From contig VWZL01000830.1 of assembly GCA_013396915.1 (NCBI GenBank), forward strand, positions 248,001 through 312,000: a DNA stretch of 64,000 bases, read 5' to 3'. Made by a program: the position numbers and the translations under genes. How positions within the stretch are numbered: the stretch's first letter is position 1; each line of letters opens with the position of its first letter. A model generated the notes under the pieces. The model saw nothing but the letters and a program-made list of their open reading frames with translations. It did no database searches and was not told where the DNA came from. Shown piece by piece: positions 14,188 to 26,439 of this stretch. The stretch is from Stercorarius parasiticus. Taxonomy: Eukaryota > Chordata > Aves > Charadriiformes > Stercorariidae.

Positions 14188-14203
14188 TGCAGCAGCTGCT
14201 GCA
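14188..14203. repeat. 16-bp perfect palindrome
   Basis: tgcagcagctgctgca. The flanking gcag and ctgc can extend the stem across a small bulge. It contains a CAGCTG E-box core. Confidence 0.9.
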
Positions 14204-17200
14204 CTGCAGCTATTTCCCTTCCTTTAGAGGATCCCTGATAACATGAAAAAAAGCTTCTCAGTCTTCCAAATGTGTCACTTGAACGATGAAACAACAAAGG
14301 TGGCTGCATTCCTCCTGAGATATTTGCAGCTGATAATGGTTTTGAAATGTAATATTTATGTTATCTAACTGTGCTCTTATTTCTGTTTATCTGCTGCCTT
14401 GAGGAGGGAGGGACTATGATAAAAATCTTGTCTCATAGCAATGCAGGGTGTGATGTTTTTCAGTTTTATTGAGTAAAAGGTGTAAAATCATCGCAGGAAA
14501 TAGCTGGTGGCTTTACTCATTGTGGGAATTCACATTGCTGGAGAAACATTCTGTAATGTTCAGAAGTACAGGGAAGTAACTCGGCAACAGTGAGCAATTC
14601 AAGTCATAGTAATAGGCATGCAAAGACAAGTAGTTCTTAAATAAGCAAATAGACTTGTGTTAAAATAGATTTCTTCTCTCCCCTCACCTCAGTCTCCAGG
14701 CAGAGATACCAAATGTAGATTTAGTCATCTGTATCAATTACTCTTGCTGACATTTTCACTGCAAACTGTGAGGAAGTACACAGGTCACATATGATCACAT
14801 CATAAGTCAGTGTTCAAAAGCTTCTGGATTTGCAGCTAAACTGAAAATCCCGTAGACAACTTTCTCCTCTTTATCCTCTTAGTGATATCTCATCTCTAGG
14901 CATAAAGATTTAAGATGACTTTCTTTTTTCAGGTTAATGACTTTACAGTCCTTTTTTAAGCATTTTCCTGTGCATTGAGATCTTTGTAAATGAAGTTCTT
15001 CACTGAAAAAGCTGCTTTTCTTCCTCTGTTGTATAGGCACAATTGGTAAATTATTTCAAACCCCTAAATTTTGTTGACTTGGATGTTTGGCTACGTGGCT
15101 TTGCATCTGTGTATGCTAATTATTTTTAAAATTTTTTTGGCGGGGTGGTATAAACCCCAAGCCTTTTCACTTTGGAGTTTCAGGCTTTTAAAACTTGCAG
15201 TACATCTATTTGCACGTTATATAGTATCTTCAAATTAAATATCTTGAAATACAGGACTAGGATTATATTTGAGTGGTGAGTTTGTCTGCATGAATTTATT
15301 AATAGTCTCTATATTGGAAAGCTTTCACACTGAGTAGCTCAAGTTGCATGTTTAGACATTCTTTTTGAGAGAGAAGCAGTGTACGTGGGGATGTAAAGTA
15401 TCCTGAAGTATTTGTGTTATAAGTTTTGTGGTGTTTTGAGCCATATTGTCTATGTTAAACTTCCTAAGAAGTTTAGGCTTGATACAAATAGTTCTTCTCT
15501 GAAGTCAGTTGTTCTTAGAACTCTCCCCATGTGTCTAGGTAGATCTTTTGCAGTCAGACTCTGAAATAACGACTCACTTGCAATAATCATGTTTTCAGGG
15601 TGACAGTTTGGATTTTGATATTGAAGGTCAATTCCCCGATCTCCCAAAGGCTTCCTTTTGGCTTTGAGCAGATCAGAGACATTTCTGTTGTACATGAAAT
15701 AAAATCTTAAGTAAAGCTGCAGTATTGCAGAACTGAATGATCTTAAGTCTTAACAGCTTGAATTATCAGCAGGTACGATGATGTGTTTACGCAGGTGAAG
15801 TAGTGTGGCTCGTCTCTATTTTATTTTCTTAGTTTTATAACAGGAATGAGCATATTCTGTTTATCTTGAAAAGTTCAGTAGCTTCAGTGAGAGAAGCCTC
15901 ATACCTCCATTCGATAGAGAGCAGGTGTAAGGTGTATTTCTGTTCCACTGCTGAGCCCACAAAGTAAAGCCCTCCCTCAGCGTTGTAGCTGCAGCATGGA
16001 GTAGTCTAGTCTGAGCCCAGGGGCTTGCTATGGAAAAGTGGATGCTCTCTTGGGTGGCTTGGCCAACTTAAACTATGTCCCTTGTAGAACTGATAATTTT
16101 TTGGGCCAAGACATAGCCTCTGGCTGTGGTGGAGAGAAACAGTATGACCTGAAGGAAAATGTGTAGGCAGTTTCAGAGCTGACAGTAGTTTAAAGCTGTG
16201 CTGCATCTGGTTATTGAAAGGGGGTCTGTGCAGGTCAGGTTTTACACTGTGCGGTGATTTTGCTTTCCTTAATGGCTTCTGCAAAACTATTTCATATGTA
16301 AATAAGTATGTTATAATAGTCTGGTGAGAGTGTAGTGGAAGCTATCTGGTATGTTGTGTGTTTGATAAAGTCCATGTTATTCTAGAAAACAACTTTGTTG
16401 AAACTTATGTCTATTTTTGCAGTAGTGTACTTAGCTGGGGACATTGGCAGTGTTCCTTATTGTTCTCTCTGCATTTGTAGGAAGCAGAGTGGGTCATGGG
16501 GCCGCTCATACTCTTAGGTCTATCAAAAAGTTCCCATCGGTTGAAAGCAGCAGTGTAAGGCAGCCCTCGACAGACGGTGACTATGCAAATCACTGTAACA
16601 CTCTGTCAGACTGCTGAGAAGGTTCTTTTATCATGCATGGAGTAACCTCAAACATTGCTTCAATGCTGAGGGGTAGGAGCATGCTCTCTTCGTCTCCTGT
16701 CTCTGATATTTCCAGATTAGACTGTAAGGTGAGGACAAAGCATTTCCTATTCTTAACAAGCAACGACAGAACAAGCAGAGTAGGAAAAGCTTCAATTTAG
16801 CTAACTTAAGATCACATGACATTTTGCTGTTATGCTACCAGCCCTGCAGATGTTTCCTTTCTTTCCAGTTTAAGGATGTAGCTGTTAAGAGGGGAGGCTT
16901 TTGCTAATGAGCCTATAAGAAAACAAGGAAGCTCTCAATTTCTTTTTTGTTTTTAAATGTTTTTCTGACCAAATTTAATACTATGAACTGTGTGCTTTTT
17001 ATTGTAAATACTAAATGCAAGTTATAAACAAAAACACACGGTGAAAATAGTGTGCATCTCTGTCCTATGAAGTCCCAATACTTTTTACTCTGTTTCTTGG
17101 TGCTGTTGCTTGAAACTGGCTGTTACTCTGTGGAGTATAAGGCACGATCTAAACTGAAGTGCAGTTCATACCTGTGTTTCAGATCTGATGTGGCTATGGA

Positions 17201-17261
17201 AAGAATCTTGATAAAGTAGTACAGCTTTCAGATGTGGACTAGCTACTACAAATATATGTAT

Positions 17262-17330
17262 GTATATGTGCCCGCACACAAAATACAGTATACTTTTTTT
17301 GTGTGTATATATAAAAACAAAATAGATATA
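17262..17330. repeat. TATG/TG-rich simple sequence
   Basis: An alternating purine-pyrimidine tract: atgtatgtatatgtg, then a T-run and gtgtgtatatata. Confidence 0.75.
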
Positions 17331-19396
17331 TGATAGATTGGGATCATTTTAATGAGTCGAAGTATGCTAAACTTGCTAGTATGTAGTGTTGAAGGGAGAT
17401 CTGGTAAATTAGTTATATCTGGATGATTCGGGGATTAGGTGCTGACTGGAGAAGACCTGTTTGAGCTGTAGTGGTGCACTAGTTGTGCCAGACCTGATCT
17501 TGCTCTTGGTGAAGTTAAGAGCATAATGCAAAAAGTCCAGGTTACCAGAACTACAGTATAAGAAAACCAGAGCTTGCTCTGTGTAAAAGGCTATTTCAAG
17601 TCTTGCCAGACTTAGTACGTTGAGATTCTCCCTGCTTCAAAGTAGAAAAACTGTTTCTGGATCTCCCTTGGCCTGGAAAGCTGCACGCTCCTTCCATTTG
17701 AGCAAGTATGTCCAGCTGGGCTCAGTTTACAGAGCCAGTTGTGTCACTGCGTTTAATGCAGTAAACTAAACAATTTTCAGTTGATCAGACACATGGAAGC
17801 AACATTTTGAGATCATCCTATTTCAGACTGTCACATGTCACTAAACCTTTGAGTGGTGTGGCAGTGTAAAGCTAGTTATTTGTGTTGTGATGGAGAGACT
17901 TGATTTCAAATCAAGAAGATGGAGGTTTTCCAGGGGTAGGCTTCCTCTAACCCTTCTTGCTTTTCTGTACTTGAGCTCAGGGGGAAAAAAGCAATATAAA
18001 TGTGAGAGCATTTTAAGGTGAGGAAGGAAAATAAAAGTTGCTGTAGGTAGTCTTCAGCTTTGCTTTTCAGGTCTTGCGGAGTAGTGATGAGGCTGACATG
18101 AGCACCAATTGCTGTGCTTTGCAGAGTGGCCTTTTGTGAACAGTAGAGCACATTAAAGAAAGTTTAAGCTGTGTAATAAGCAGCATCTGTGGAAGTTTTT
18201 ATTACTTACTTTCTGTGCACCTTGATGTTTTTAAGAACTGAAATCCTTTATCTTGAAAATACTGTTTTTCCTTTGAATGATTGTGTTTACCACAACAGTA
18301 GTTATAAAACCACGCAGAAACACGTGTCCCTCTGTCCTTCTCCTTCCACCCCAGGCCAGCTCTGTAGCCTGTGTGGTGCATGGCAGCGATGGATGTCTCC
18401 TTTCCTGTGCCTCCTAGCCATCTGCCGTGCTGGCACAGGCGCTTTGTTTTTGAAAGGTTGCAGATTTCCCACTTACTTCATATATTTGAGTAGTCCTGTA
18501 TCGCTTTCTTGAGCCTTTCTCCCTACCTGGCCTTGGTTTGAGGACATCGTTTACGTATTTTACTCAATTGGATTATTCCGTTCTGAGGTGCGTTTCAAAG
18601 TGTATGTGGGTGTGCTCACTGATCTCTGCTGCAGGCAGACACTGCCTTCATTATTGAATTAAAAGAATATTCCAGGTTTATATTCCATCTGGGTGGGATT
18701 CACACTCCTAAAAGAAAGTGGCAGGTTTGCTGCTAGGACCACCTCCTAGGAAACACCTGAATTAACTTCACTTAGTCCCCCCCAAAAGGACCTGTTGCTG
18801 TGGCCACCTAGGCTTAGTGCCATAACAGCGCAGCAAACTGATAAAAAGTGGGCTCCTGTGAGGAAGACACCCATGGTTGCTCCATTGCCCTGCCCTTTCT
18901 CCGTCGGCTCGTCAGGGCTATCGGCAAGACCCATTAGAGGGCTGAGTGATGGAGAGCTGTTCACAGAGGCTGCCTCACTGCAGCTGGTGGCTGTTCAGGG
19001 ACCCCCTGCACAGCCAAGGGGAGCAACAAATGTGAGAAATGGCATTGCCCATCCTTGCCGTTAGTCTTACGGCAATCACTAATAATTTATTTCTGTTTTC
19101 CTGTTGTTTGACATAGAAAGCATGTAGTAACTTTCCATCTGGAGTCGTAAAGGATTTGGATCTTGTTCTAGAGAGCTAGTTGAGTTCTTCAGTTTGCCTT
19201 TATTATCCTTTCCAGTTACTGCATCCCCCTCAGCTGCACCTCAAGAGAAATGTTAGTGTTGGGGAGTGTCAGCAAATATCCTGCACTTCGTGTATGCGTA
19301 CCACCTGCCCCATAGAAGATGAATGGGATCCCCTGGTGACTCTCAAGAGCTGACACGTTCCCTCAGTTTCAGATACGAAGTCTTCCTCTGGAGATT

Positions 19397-19430
19397 GTTT
19401 GTTTTGTTTTGTTTTGTTTGTTTTTTTTTG
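19397..19430. repeat. GTTTT-type simple repeat
   Basis: Repeating gtttt units running into a T-rich tract. Confidence 0.85.
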
Positions 19431-22180
19431 CTTTTTTTCTTTTTTCCTGCCTTCATGAAGAGCTGCTGCATGGAAGAAGGGCTGTGCCTCCCAATTCCAA
19501 AAGCAGACTGTCTTCTGTTGTTAGCAATGGCCCCAGAGAGAGGGCCTTGACTGGACCAGTTTTATCTGCCTCTGTGAATGCCATCTACTGATGGTTGTAC
19601 GTGCAAGGACTCCTCTGTTTATCTCCACATCTCAGCTTTCTCGTGTGGTGAGAGCGGTTCTGCAGCTGTTTGATCTTTTAAGCTTTGAGGACTTGTTTAC
19701 ATCTTCATTTCCAGTTTCAGGTGCTTCATGGCAAGGCAGCCTCCTCTTGATACCTACTGAAAACAGGCTTAGCAGTTACTAGCATTGAGCAACTGAGTCC
19801 TTCCTGAAGCTTTCTTAAATATATAGCACCAAAGTGGACAGGATGGAGGCAGGTATCTTCTGTTTCCCACTCTGAGAGTCTTGCTACCAGTCAGTAGGTC
19901 CAGCACGGTCTGTTCAGTGGTGTCCGTTTCTCTGTGGCCAATTCTGCAAAAGAATATAGGAATAGATATTTTGAGGTAGCAAAAACTTTCCTCTTATGTG
20001 CTTCAGTACGTTTCTGTGTCTCAAACTGCCCAATCCTTCTGTTCAAGACATGCTCTTACAGTGTCACTCCTGTAGGTAAAGGCTCATTTATCCTGAACTA
20101 CTTTCACTCCAGTCTGCTATGTTAACAGTCACGTCTAGTTCTAGTGAAGTGCTGTTAATAAAAAGTACCTGTCAGCACACAGTAAATGTCAGCAATTACA
20201 TAAATGTATTGTATATACTGGTGTTCGGTGTATACTGTGAACCTGTATTGCATGTAAATTGTATACTGAGTTGAACTCATGATTGGATAGAGGGAAGCTT
20301 TTATTTTTACCATTACAGTTATTTATTTCTACTTCATAAAGTTCAGTTTAACATATGGGCAGGAGGTGATTATACTTACCCATGCCCAAGTAATGTTGGT
20401 ATTTCTAAAAGGTGGACAAGAAAAAGGTGAACTTTCTGATTAAAGTAGAAGTCACAAGAATGCTTAATGGCAGGGTTTGAACATAATGAGAATTTAGTTT
20501 GAGAGGACTATGTGTACACAAGAGAGTCAGAGAAAAAGGCATATTTAAGGCAGAGGCTTTGTGTGCACTTAAGGCTGTCTAATGTCTTGTTGGGGGTGGT
20601 GGGGTGGACAGAGAGAAGTCCTGTGGAGTTGCTGAGGCTGAAAGTGATGGAACTCATTTGTTTGTTTTGAAGACAAAGGTATGTCCTGGATACCTGGAGG
20701 GTGGATTTGCTTAAGGTGTTACCTCTGTATCAGTGATTCTTTTTCTTCATCTGGAAATGACTTCTGCTTAAGATGCTGTTTGCACATCCCAGTTTGATTT
20801 AAAGACATTAGAAATGTCTTATCTCACCATGGCTGGAAAACATTTCAGTATGCAGTAGTAGTATTTATCTCTATCAATGTGACCTGTCTCCCTTGAAATC
20901 TTTGAGTTATGAGCTTGAGGAGAACTGAAAGGGAAAGACTCCTTTTGCACCTTATGTGAGCAGTCCTGCTTCTGAGGTGCTACTGACATAAAACATTGGC
21001 TGGCTTTCTCTGTGTGCTGGATGTACCTCCCTATACTGCAGGTGAGGGTAGCGACAATATATCTCAAAGAAAAGTTGTATAACTTTTTCTTTGGTTGTCT
21101 CAACTCTCTTTCTTGGATGCTTCTTAGAGGAGGTGTTACATATTCTAAGAACACGCAAGAGCTGTGTGTTCTGGAGAATTTATGTTTGTTTTCTATCATA
21201 TTGGAGGACCAGGGACCATGTGTTCTCCAACGGATTGAACTTTTACTCTGTCCGAGTTCACTGATGTGCAGGAATCCAGGTCTGTGACCACAGGAGAAAA
21301 TGATAAGGGTTGAGGGGATATGCTGTCCTCTAGGCATAATATGTTTCTTTGCTTCATCGTTTCTGATCAGATAGCTGTACCAAAAAAGCAGAAGGGTTTT
21401 TTTGAGGGTTATATTTATTATTGCTTCATTTGACTTTCTGTCGGCTTCTAACAAAGTGATTTGAAGCGCTCTGTATGGTTGAGACTGAAAGGGTCAGTGG
21501 CTTATTATAACTTTATTTGAAAATCATTTGTGGAAGAACGTGGTTACTAAAGAAACAAAGACTGACTTGCAGTGAAACTTGCCGTTGTTCTGTGGGTAAC
21601 GTTTTCTTGCCCATATAGACATGGGGTTTTTTTTCCCTATTCTGTAGCCTTAGCCAGAAGACCTTTTTCTTTTCTCTGTTATCTTTTTAAAGGTACTTAT
21701 ACTGTGTAACATAAAATAAGATCAAACTGTTCTAGAAAAGCCTTTTTTCTCTGAAATTGCAGATTTAACAGGGCAGTTAGCTAAGTGATACTTACTTGGG
21801 TACAAAACCTAGGGAAAATAAATGACCTGGTGCAAGAAATATCACTGTTTTCAAGCGAGCCCAGGATTTAGTATAGTATTTGGAATATCCTTTTGGTGTC
21901 TCAGGATGATTTTATGGATTAATAACAATTTTCACGATCCTTTTTCCTCTGTCTTATGTCAGTAATGACTAAAAAAAATAAATTATGTGATGGCTGTTAA
22001 ACTAGTATCAGCCTGTGTTCTTAACAGTATGTATCTGTTTAGCTATTTCGGGTATCACATGTCTCGGTAGACTTGCTGAAATTTGAACATTGTTAATGCA
22101 GCTGAAGCAGGCCCTGTTTAGCCCAGGCTGTCTCCATACTCTTACTGAGTTATTGATAGGTAAGTCCCCTGGTTGTTCTG

Positions 22181-22213
22181 GTGTGTTTTGTTTGCTTGCT
22201 TGTTTGTTTGTTT
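22181..22213. repeat. GTTT-type simple repeat
   Basis: Imperfect tttg/cttg units ending gtttgtttgttt. Confidence 0.85.
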
Positions 22214-25200
22214 ATAAAATACAGATTTAGGCTCCAGAAAATGTAGTTTGAGTAACACGCTTACAGTGAGACTTTTTTTTATTTGTGAAGTGCTCTATGT
22301 GGTAAAAAGGGGCAAAACAAAGTTTAAAAAACAGCATAGAGCAAATCTGGATGCCAGTCCTAAGCATCTTTAGAAATAATTTTGAACTTGTGTACTGAAT
22401 GCAAAGATGAAATACAGATGAAAACTGATTACTCACACCAACTTTAAAATGCCCTGAATGGTTTTTCAAGGATCAGTAGTGCAATATATCAATTATTTCT
22501 TGTTCACTATTATTCATCTATGAAGACAGTGTTCAGAACTCGGAGTATACCTGTTTAGACAGTCAAGAAGACAATTCTTTATTGATATCTTGTATTGCAG
22601 TTACCTATGACTGTCACTTAATGATTGCTTAATATAGATTTGTCTTTAAATTGTTCAGAAGATTAAAAATCAAGCAGGCTTTGGAGAGTGTGCAGATTGG
22701 GTGTGTTTGCCTTTAAAAAAATTTTTTTTTGGACTGATATAATGGGAAATTATAGGTTTGAAATTTACTTTTAGTTAGAAATACTATCCTTTACAAACAT
22801 CAATGCGATTTACTGATTTTACATAATTCTTACTGTGTGTTAAGATCCTGGTCATCCATGTAGTTCTTTAAGGTGCTATGTGATTTTTCATGGATGCTTT
22901 CATTGCTCAGAAAAAAGGGTTAAATACAGTATTAGAAACAAAGCATGCATTTTACAATGCACTTAAGCATCTGTTGTATGTCCTTGTAATTGCATTTAAC
23001 AGGAAACGATGCTTTGAGATACTTTGTGCAGAAACCTTGTATGAAGAAATCCTGAGGGAAATGATGCTTGCATCATTTTTAGTAGCCTGGGATTCTTCAG
23101 TCCTTGAACTCGATAGTATGCATTCTGACTTCAATTTTGAGCATTGAATCTGTAGAGAAACAAACATACAGATCTTTGGTAAGGAATACGGCTAAATAAT
23201 CTCTGGTTTGTTAGATTTTGTATGAAATGAAAAGAAAATAAAGCATTCATTTTTCATTCTCTTGAAATCCAAAGACAAATAACCTCAAGGATATGAGTTA
23301 TTTATGTATTCGTAACTTGATTATTATCATTTCTGGCTCGCAAGGAAAACTATGTAGGAACTCTGCCTTCAGTAACATATTCTTGCCTATGCTAAATATC
23401 ATCTGGTTCATGCTTGCTGTCTTGCATCCTTGTTTTGTTTGTGTTTTTGAAAACTTTTCTTGTTCCTTTTTAAAGCCTTCTCTGGCAAGGGATATTTTGG
23501 TGGATGTGTTGTGGCTGGACATGTCACAGGGTTACTCAACATGTTGACTCTCTTTTCTTTACAATTCAGATTCTTTCTTGCGCATAGTGGTGGCTGAAAG
23601 TTGATGTTACTGAACATCTCACATTTATTATTAATGTTGGCTTTTTCTGTTGCCCTGTTGGCAGACCTCACGGAGGCCCAAGCATGGCATGAAGACAGTC
23701 TTTCTCTTCTGGCATGCTCTTTCAAGAAATGATGGTTTGAGTAGGGAGTACCATTGTTTATGAACAGCTGTTAGTACAGCAACTTCTATGAATGCTAAAA
23801 GTTCACATGAAATTACAAGGAAAATAGAGGTTCTCTTCTCTCTGTAATCAAATGCTGCATCTCCCATTTCTCAGACCTAGTGAAGTTCTCTGTCTGACTG
23901 TATTTTGAACTCAGGTTATAGTACTTCTATATGTAAACCTCAGTGATCAGTTGTTATACACACTAAAATTACCTTTTGGGCTGATTAGGGAGGTTTTTGT
24001 CAGGAAAAAAAAAGACGCAGGCACGTTGTTGACTTCTGTTTTTCAGTGCTACATTTAAGCTTTCTGTTTACATATCTATAACAATACGTATTTGCTTATT
24101 AACATTTTGACTTTATGTGATACCTGTGGTTCTTTACAACTGTTCAGAACTTCTGCATCAAGCGTTGCCTATAAAAATTCCAGAGGAGAAACAAAAGATT
24201 GCAAGGGAATGTTAAATAGATGGATTGCTGCCTGTCAGTTAATGGAGGAAATCACTGTCATTTTTTGAGAGGCCAGTGATATTTTTTTTTTATTAGGAGC
24301 TATTTCTTTTGCCAGTTCACTAGGATCAAAATGTTCTTACTGGCTCCGGTTTCTGCTCATGTCATGAGATTGAAAGACTGAGAAGGGACGTTTCTTTGTG
24401 CAGAACTGAAAAAATGCTGTCATGTTTGGAAGCTCAAGACGTTGGTGGGGAACACCTCAATAACAAACCCGATCCTTAGGCTAAAGGATTATGTGATTTT
24501 TACCTTAATCTTTGCATTGCTTGAACTTTAAACTAAAGCCACTCATCTTGGCAGTTCCATAGTTCTCACTAATTTTTCATCTAATTGAGTCATCTAATTG
24601 CACAGTCATTTTGGTTTCACATGTTAAATTTCACGGTTAAAATGTGAATGAAGATGATAGATGAGGACAGATGAGGCTGAGGTCTAGTCCTTGTTATTTA
24701 ATTATTGTTCTTTCCAAAATCTGCTGATAATCCTTGCAGGCTGTTCAGAAGAGCAGAGACCTGTTGGGCTGCTCTGGATTTTCTGCCTCTTCTGATTCCA
24801 GAAGTGGCTCCATTTTCTTGGCTTGGCTGTAGCACTGAGACCCTTCTGTATTTGTTTGTTTTCCCTTGCTGAAGAACAGGGTTGTTGGAGGTAGGGAGGC
24901 TGGTCTTTAAGCAATGGCTAGTATTTCCTTGTCCTCCCAGTTGGGTGTACCAAGATGTGGGGTTCCAAGGACAAACCGTAGCATCTGCGTAGAAATGCAT
25001 CGTGTTTTACATACCTTAATGCAGAATGTTGTTCTGTTCTAGTGGGTTAACTGTCTCACCAAGCAGCTGCAACATTTTCCTTAAGTGTTGCTGTCATTGT
25101 GGTTAGAGTGGAAATGCTTTGTCTCTCTGAAGATGTTGATTGGAGTTGTCTGGGCCCACCTTGCTGATAAGCACTGCAGTTCGAGATCCCAGCTGTAAGG

Positions 25201-25973
25201 CTGTATCAAAAGGGATTATTTTGGAGCAGCCCGGGAAAAAAACCAAGGAGTAAATCCTGACACGTATCAGCCAGTTGCTGTGCCATAGCAGCAGAGCTAC
25301 AGAAAGACAAGACGACTGTTATTTCTGTTTGAATACCCTTTGAATAGGCTATAGGCTCTGGTATCTAAATTTGTTTCACGCATCGTTGAACTAGAATATT
25401 TAAAGGAGAGTCATAGGGTTTTGCATGCTTTCTTTGTATGTCTTCTGCCTTTGATTTGAAATGTGTGTGGTGTGGCACTCACTTTGAAAATTGAAATGGA
25501 AGATTTCATATAAGGCTGAGAAGATAAATCTTTTTATAATGTTTTTGAGTCACAGGCATATAATATTACCCTTAAGAAAAAAAAGCAAGATGTCTTACTT
25601 TGTGCATGAGAGGAGGGATTGCAGTAGGACTGTAAAAGGAAACCAGACCTTTTTACTTGTGTATTCAGAATTTGCATACTGAAATGTTAGAGGAAGTAGC
25701 TAAGGGTGGAAAAACAAAGGTGAAGTCAAAGACGTGACTAGAGGAAAAAAGTCTCTTGCTGAAGAAGGTTAATGTTGCTAACATTGCATATGTCCAACTG
25801 TGTTTTACTTGTTTTAAGTGAGGAGATACTAGTTGAGAAAACTATGCCTGCATTATAAGTGAGGAAAAGAGGACTTGGTTTTGTGCGTATGTGTGTCAGC
25901 TATGTGCACCCTTAAATGGGGTCCCAGAAGACACACCTTTGTATCTGAAGTAGAGAGCAAATAAAGCATGCAA

Positions 25974-26001
25974 GCTGTACACCTTTCTTGCGGTGTACAG
26001 C
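25974..26001. repeat. Perfect 10-bp inverted repeat (hairpin), 8-nt loop
   Basis: gctgtacacc at 25974-25983 pairs with ggtgtacagc at 25992-26001. It lies about 255 bp upstream of the acceptor of the first visible ARHGAP21 exon. Confidence 0.9.
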
Positions 26002-26256
26002 CTTTCACTGTTGTACATTGACTTTCTTAATATCTAACTTCATTTAAGATTTAAGAGTAATTCTGTATATGATATGACCAGAGGTGTAATGCTATAAGGG
26101 ATGCTGCTTTACAATACACATTTCTTTTGAAAATAATAGTGATCATTAAGTTATATTGGTTATGGGGGAGAATTTTTGTTTTGAAGTGCACAGTAATGTA
26201 TGTTTGTTCTTAAATTCTCCAAATTACTACTTCTGTGTATGTCTTCTTTATTTCAG

Positions 26257-26439
26257 GCATCAAAAAATAAAGATGGAAAAGAGCAGAGTGAAGCTGTATC
26301 ACCATCGGAGGAAGAAGAAACTTTTTCTTGGCCTGGTCCCAAAACTGTCGTGCTAAGGAGGACATCTCAGGGTTTTGGCTTCACCTTAAGACACTTCATA
26401 GTTTACCCTCCAGAATCTGCAGTTCAGTTTTCTTTTAAA
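26257..26439 (+). CDS. ARHGAP21: ARHGAP21 coding exon: linker and start of PDZ domain (61 codons)
   Basis: This exon encodes residues 1-61 of the visible segment. It opens with [12 protein letters not shown], followed by an acidic stretch (SEEEE), SWPGPKTV as the first PDZ strand, [10 protein letters not shown] with the peptide-binding GFGF loop, then [14 protein letters not shown]. The acceptor is a pyrimidine-rich tract ending tttatttcag, and the donor is AAA|gtaagt, a strong consensus. Length is 183 nt with phase 0 on both sides, so it could be skipped without a frameshift, though that would remove the ligand-binding loop. Reading through the donor adds 25 residues before a stop at about 26514. 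An in-frame ATG at 26200 lies in the intronic pyrimidine tract and is not taken as the start, because the linker residues encoded here normally follow an upstream exon. Confidence 0.95.

Larger units (their letters stand above)
13001..26256 (+). other. Non-coding: intron upstream of the first visible ARHGAP21 exon, proximal part
   Basis: This stretch has no recognised exon or transposon. Contents are a 16-bp palindrome at 14188-14203, simple repeats at 17262-17330, 19397-19430 and 22181-22213, an antisense 211-codon open frame at 20819-21454 with no recognised homology, and a perfect 10-bp hairpin at 25974-26001 about 255 bp before the splice acceptor. Confidence 0.75.

Noticed and set aside
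18746..19064. Overlapping open frames in a GC-rich patch
   Set aside because: Frames are open on both strands, which is a composition effect. There is no CpG island and no recognisable product.
26200..26256. In-frame ATG and 19 open codons ([19 protein letters not shown]) directly before the first visible exon
   Set aside because: It looks like a hydrophobic leader, but it is the pyrimidine tract of a clear splice acceptor, which by nature encodes Phe, Leu and Ser. The exon is expected to be spliced to an upstream exon.
1..26256. Search for the ARHGAP21 start-codon exon and promoter
   Set aside because: No coding match to the expected N-terminus and no CpG island was seen, so it is presumed to lie upstream of the window.
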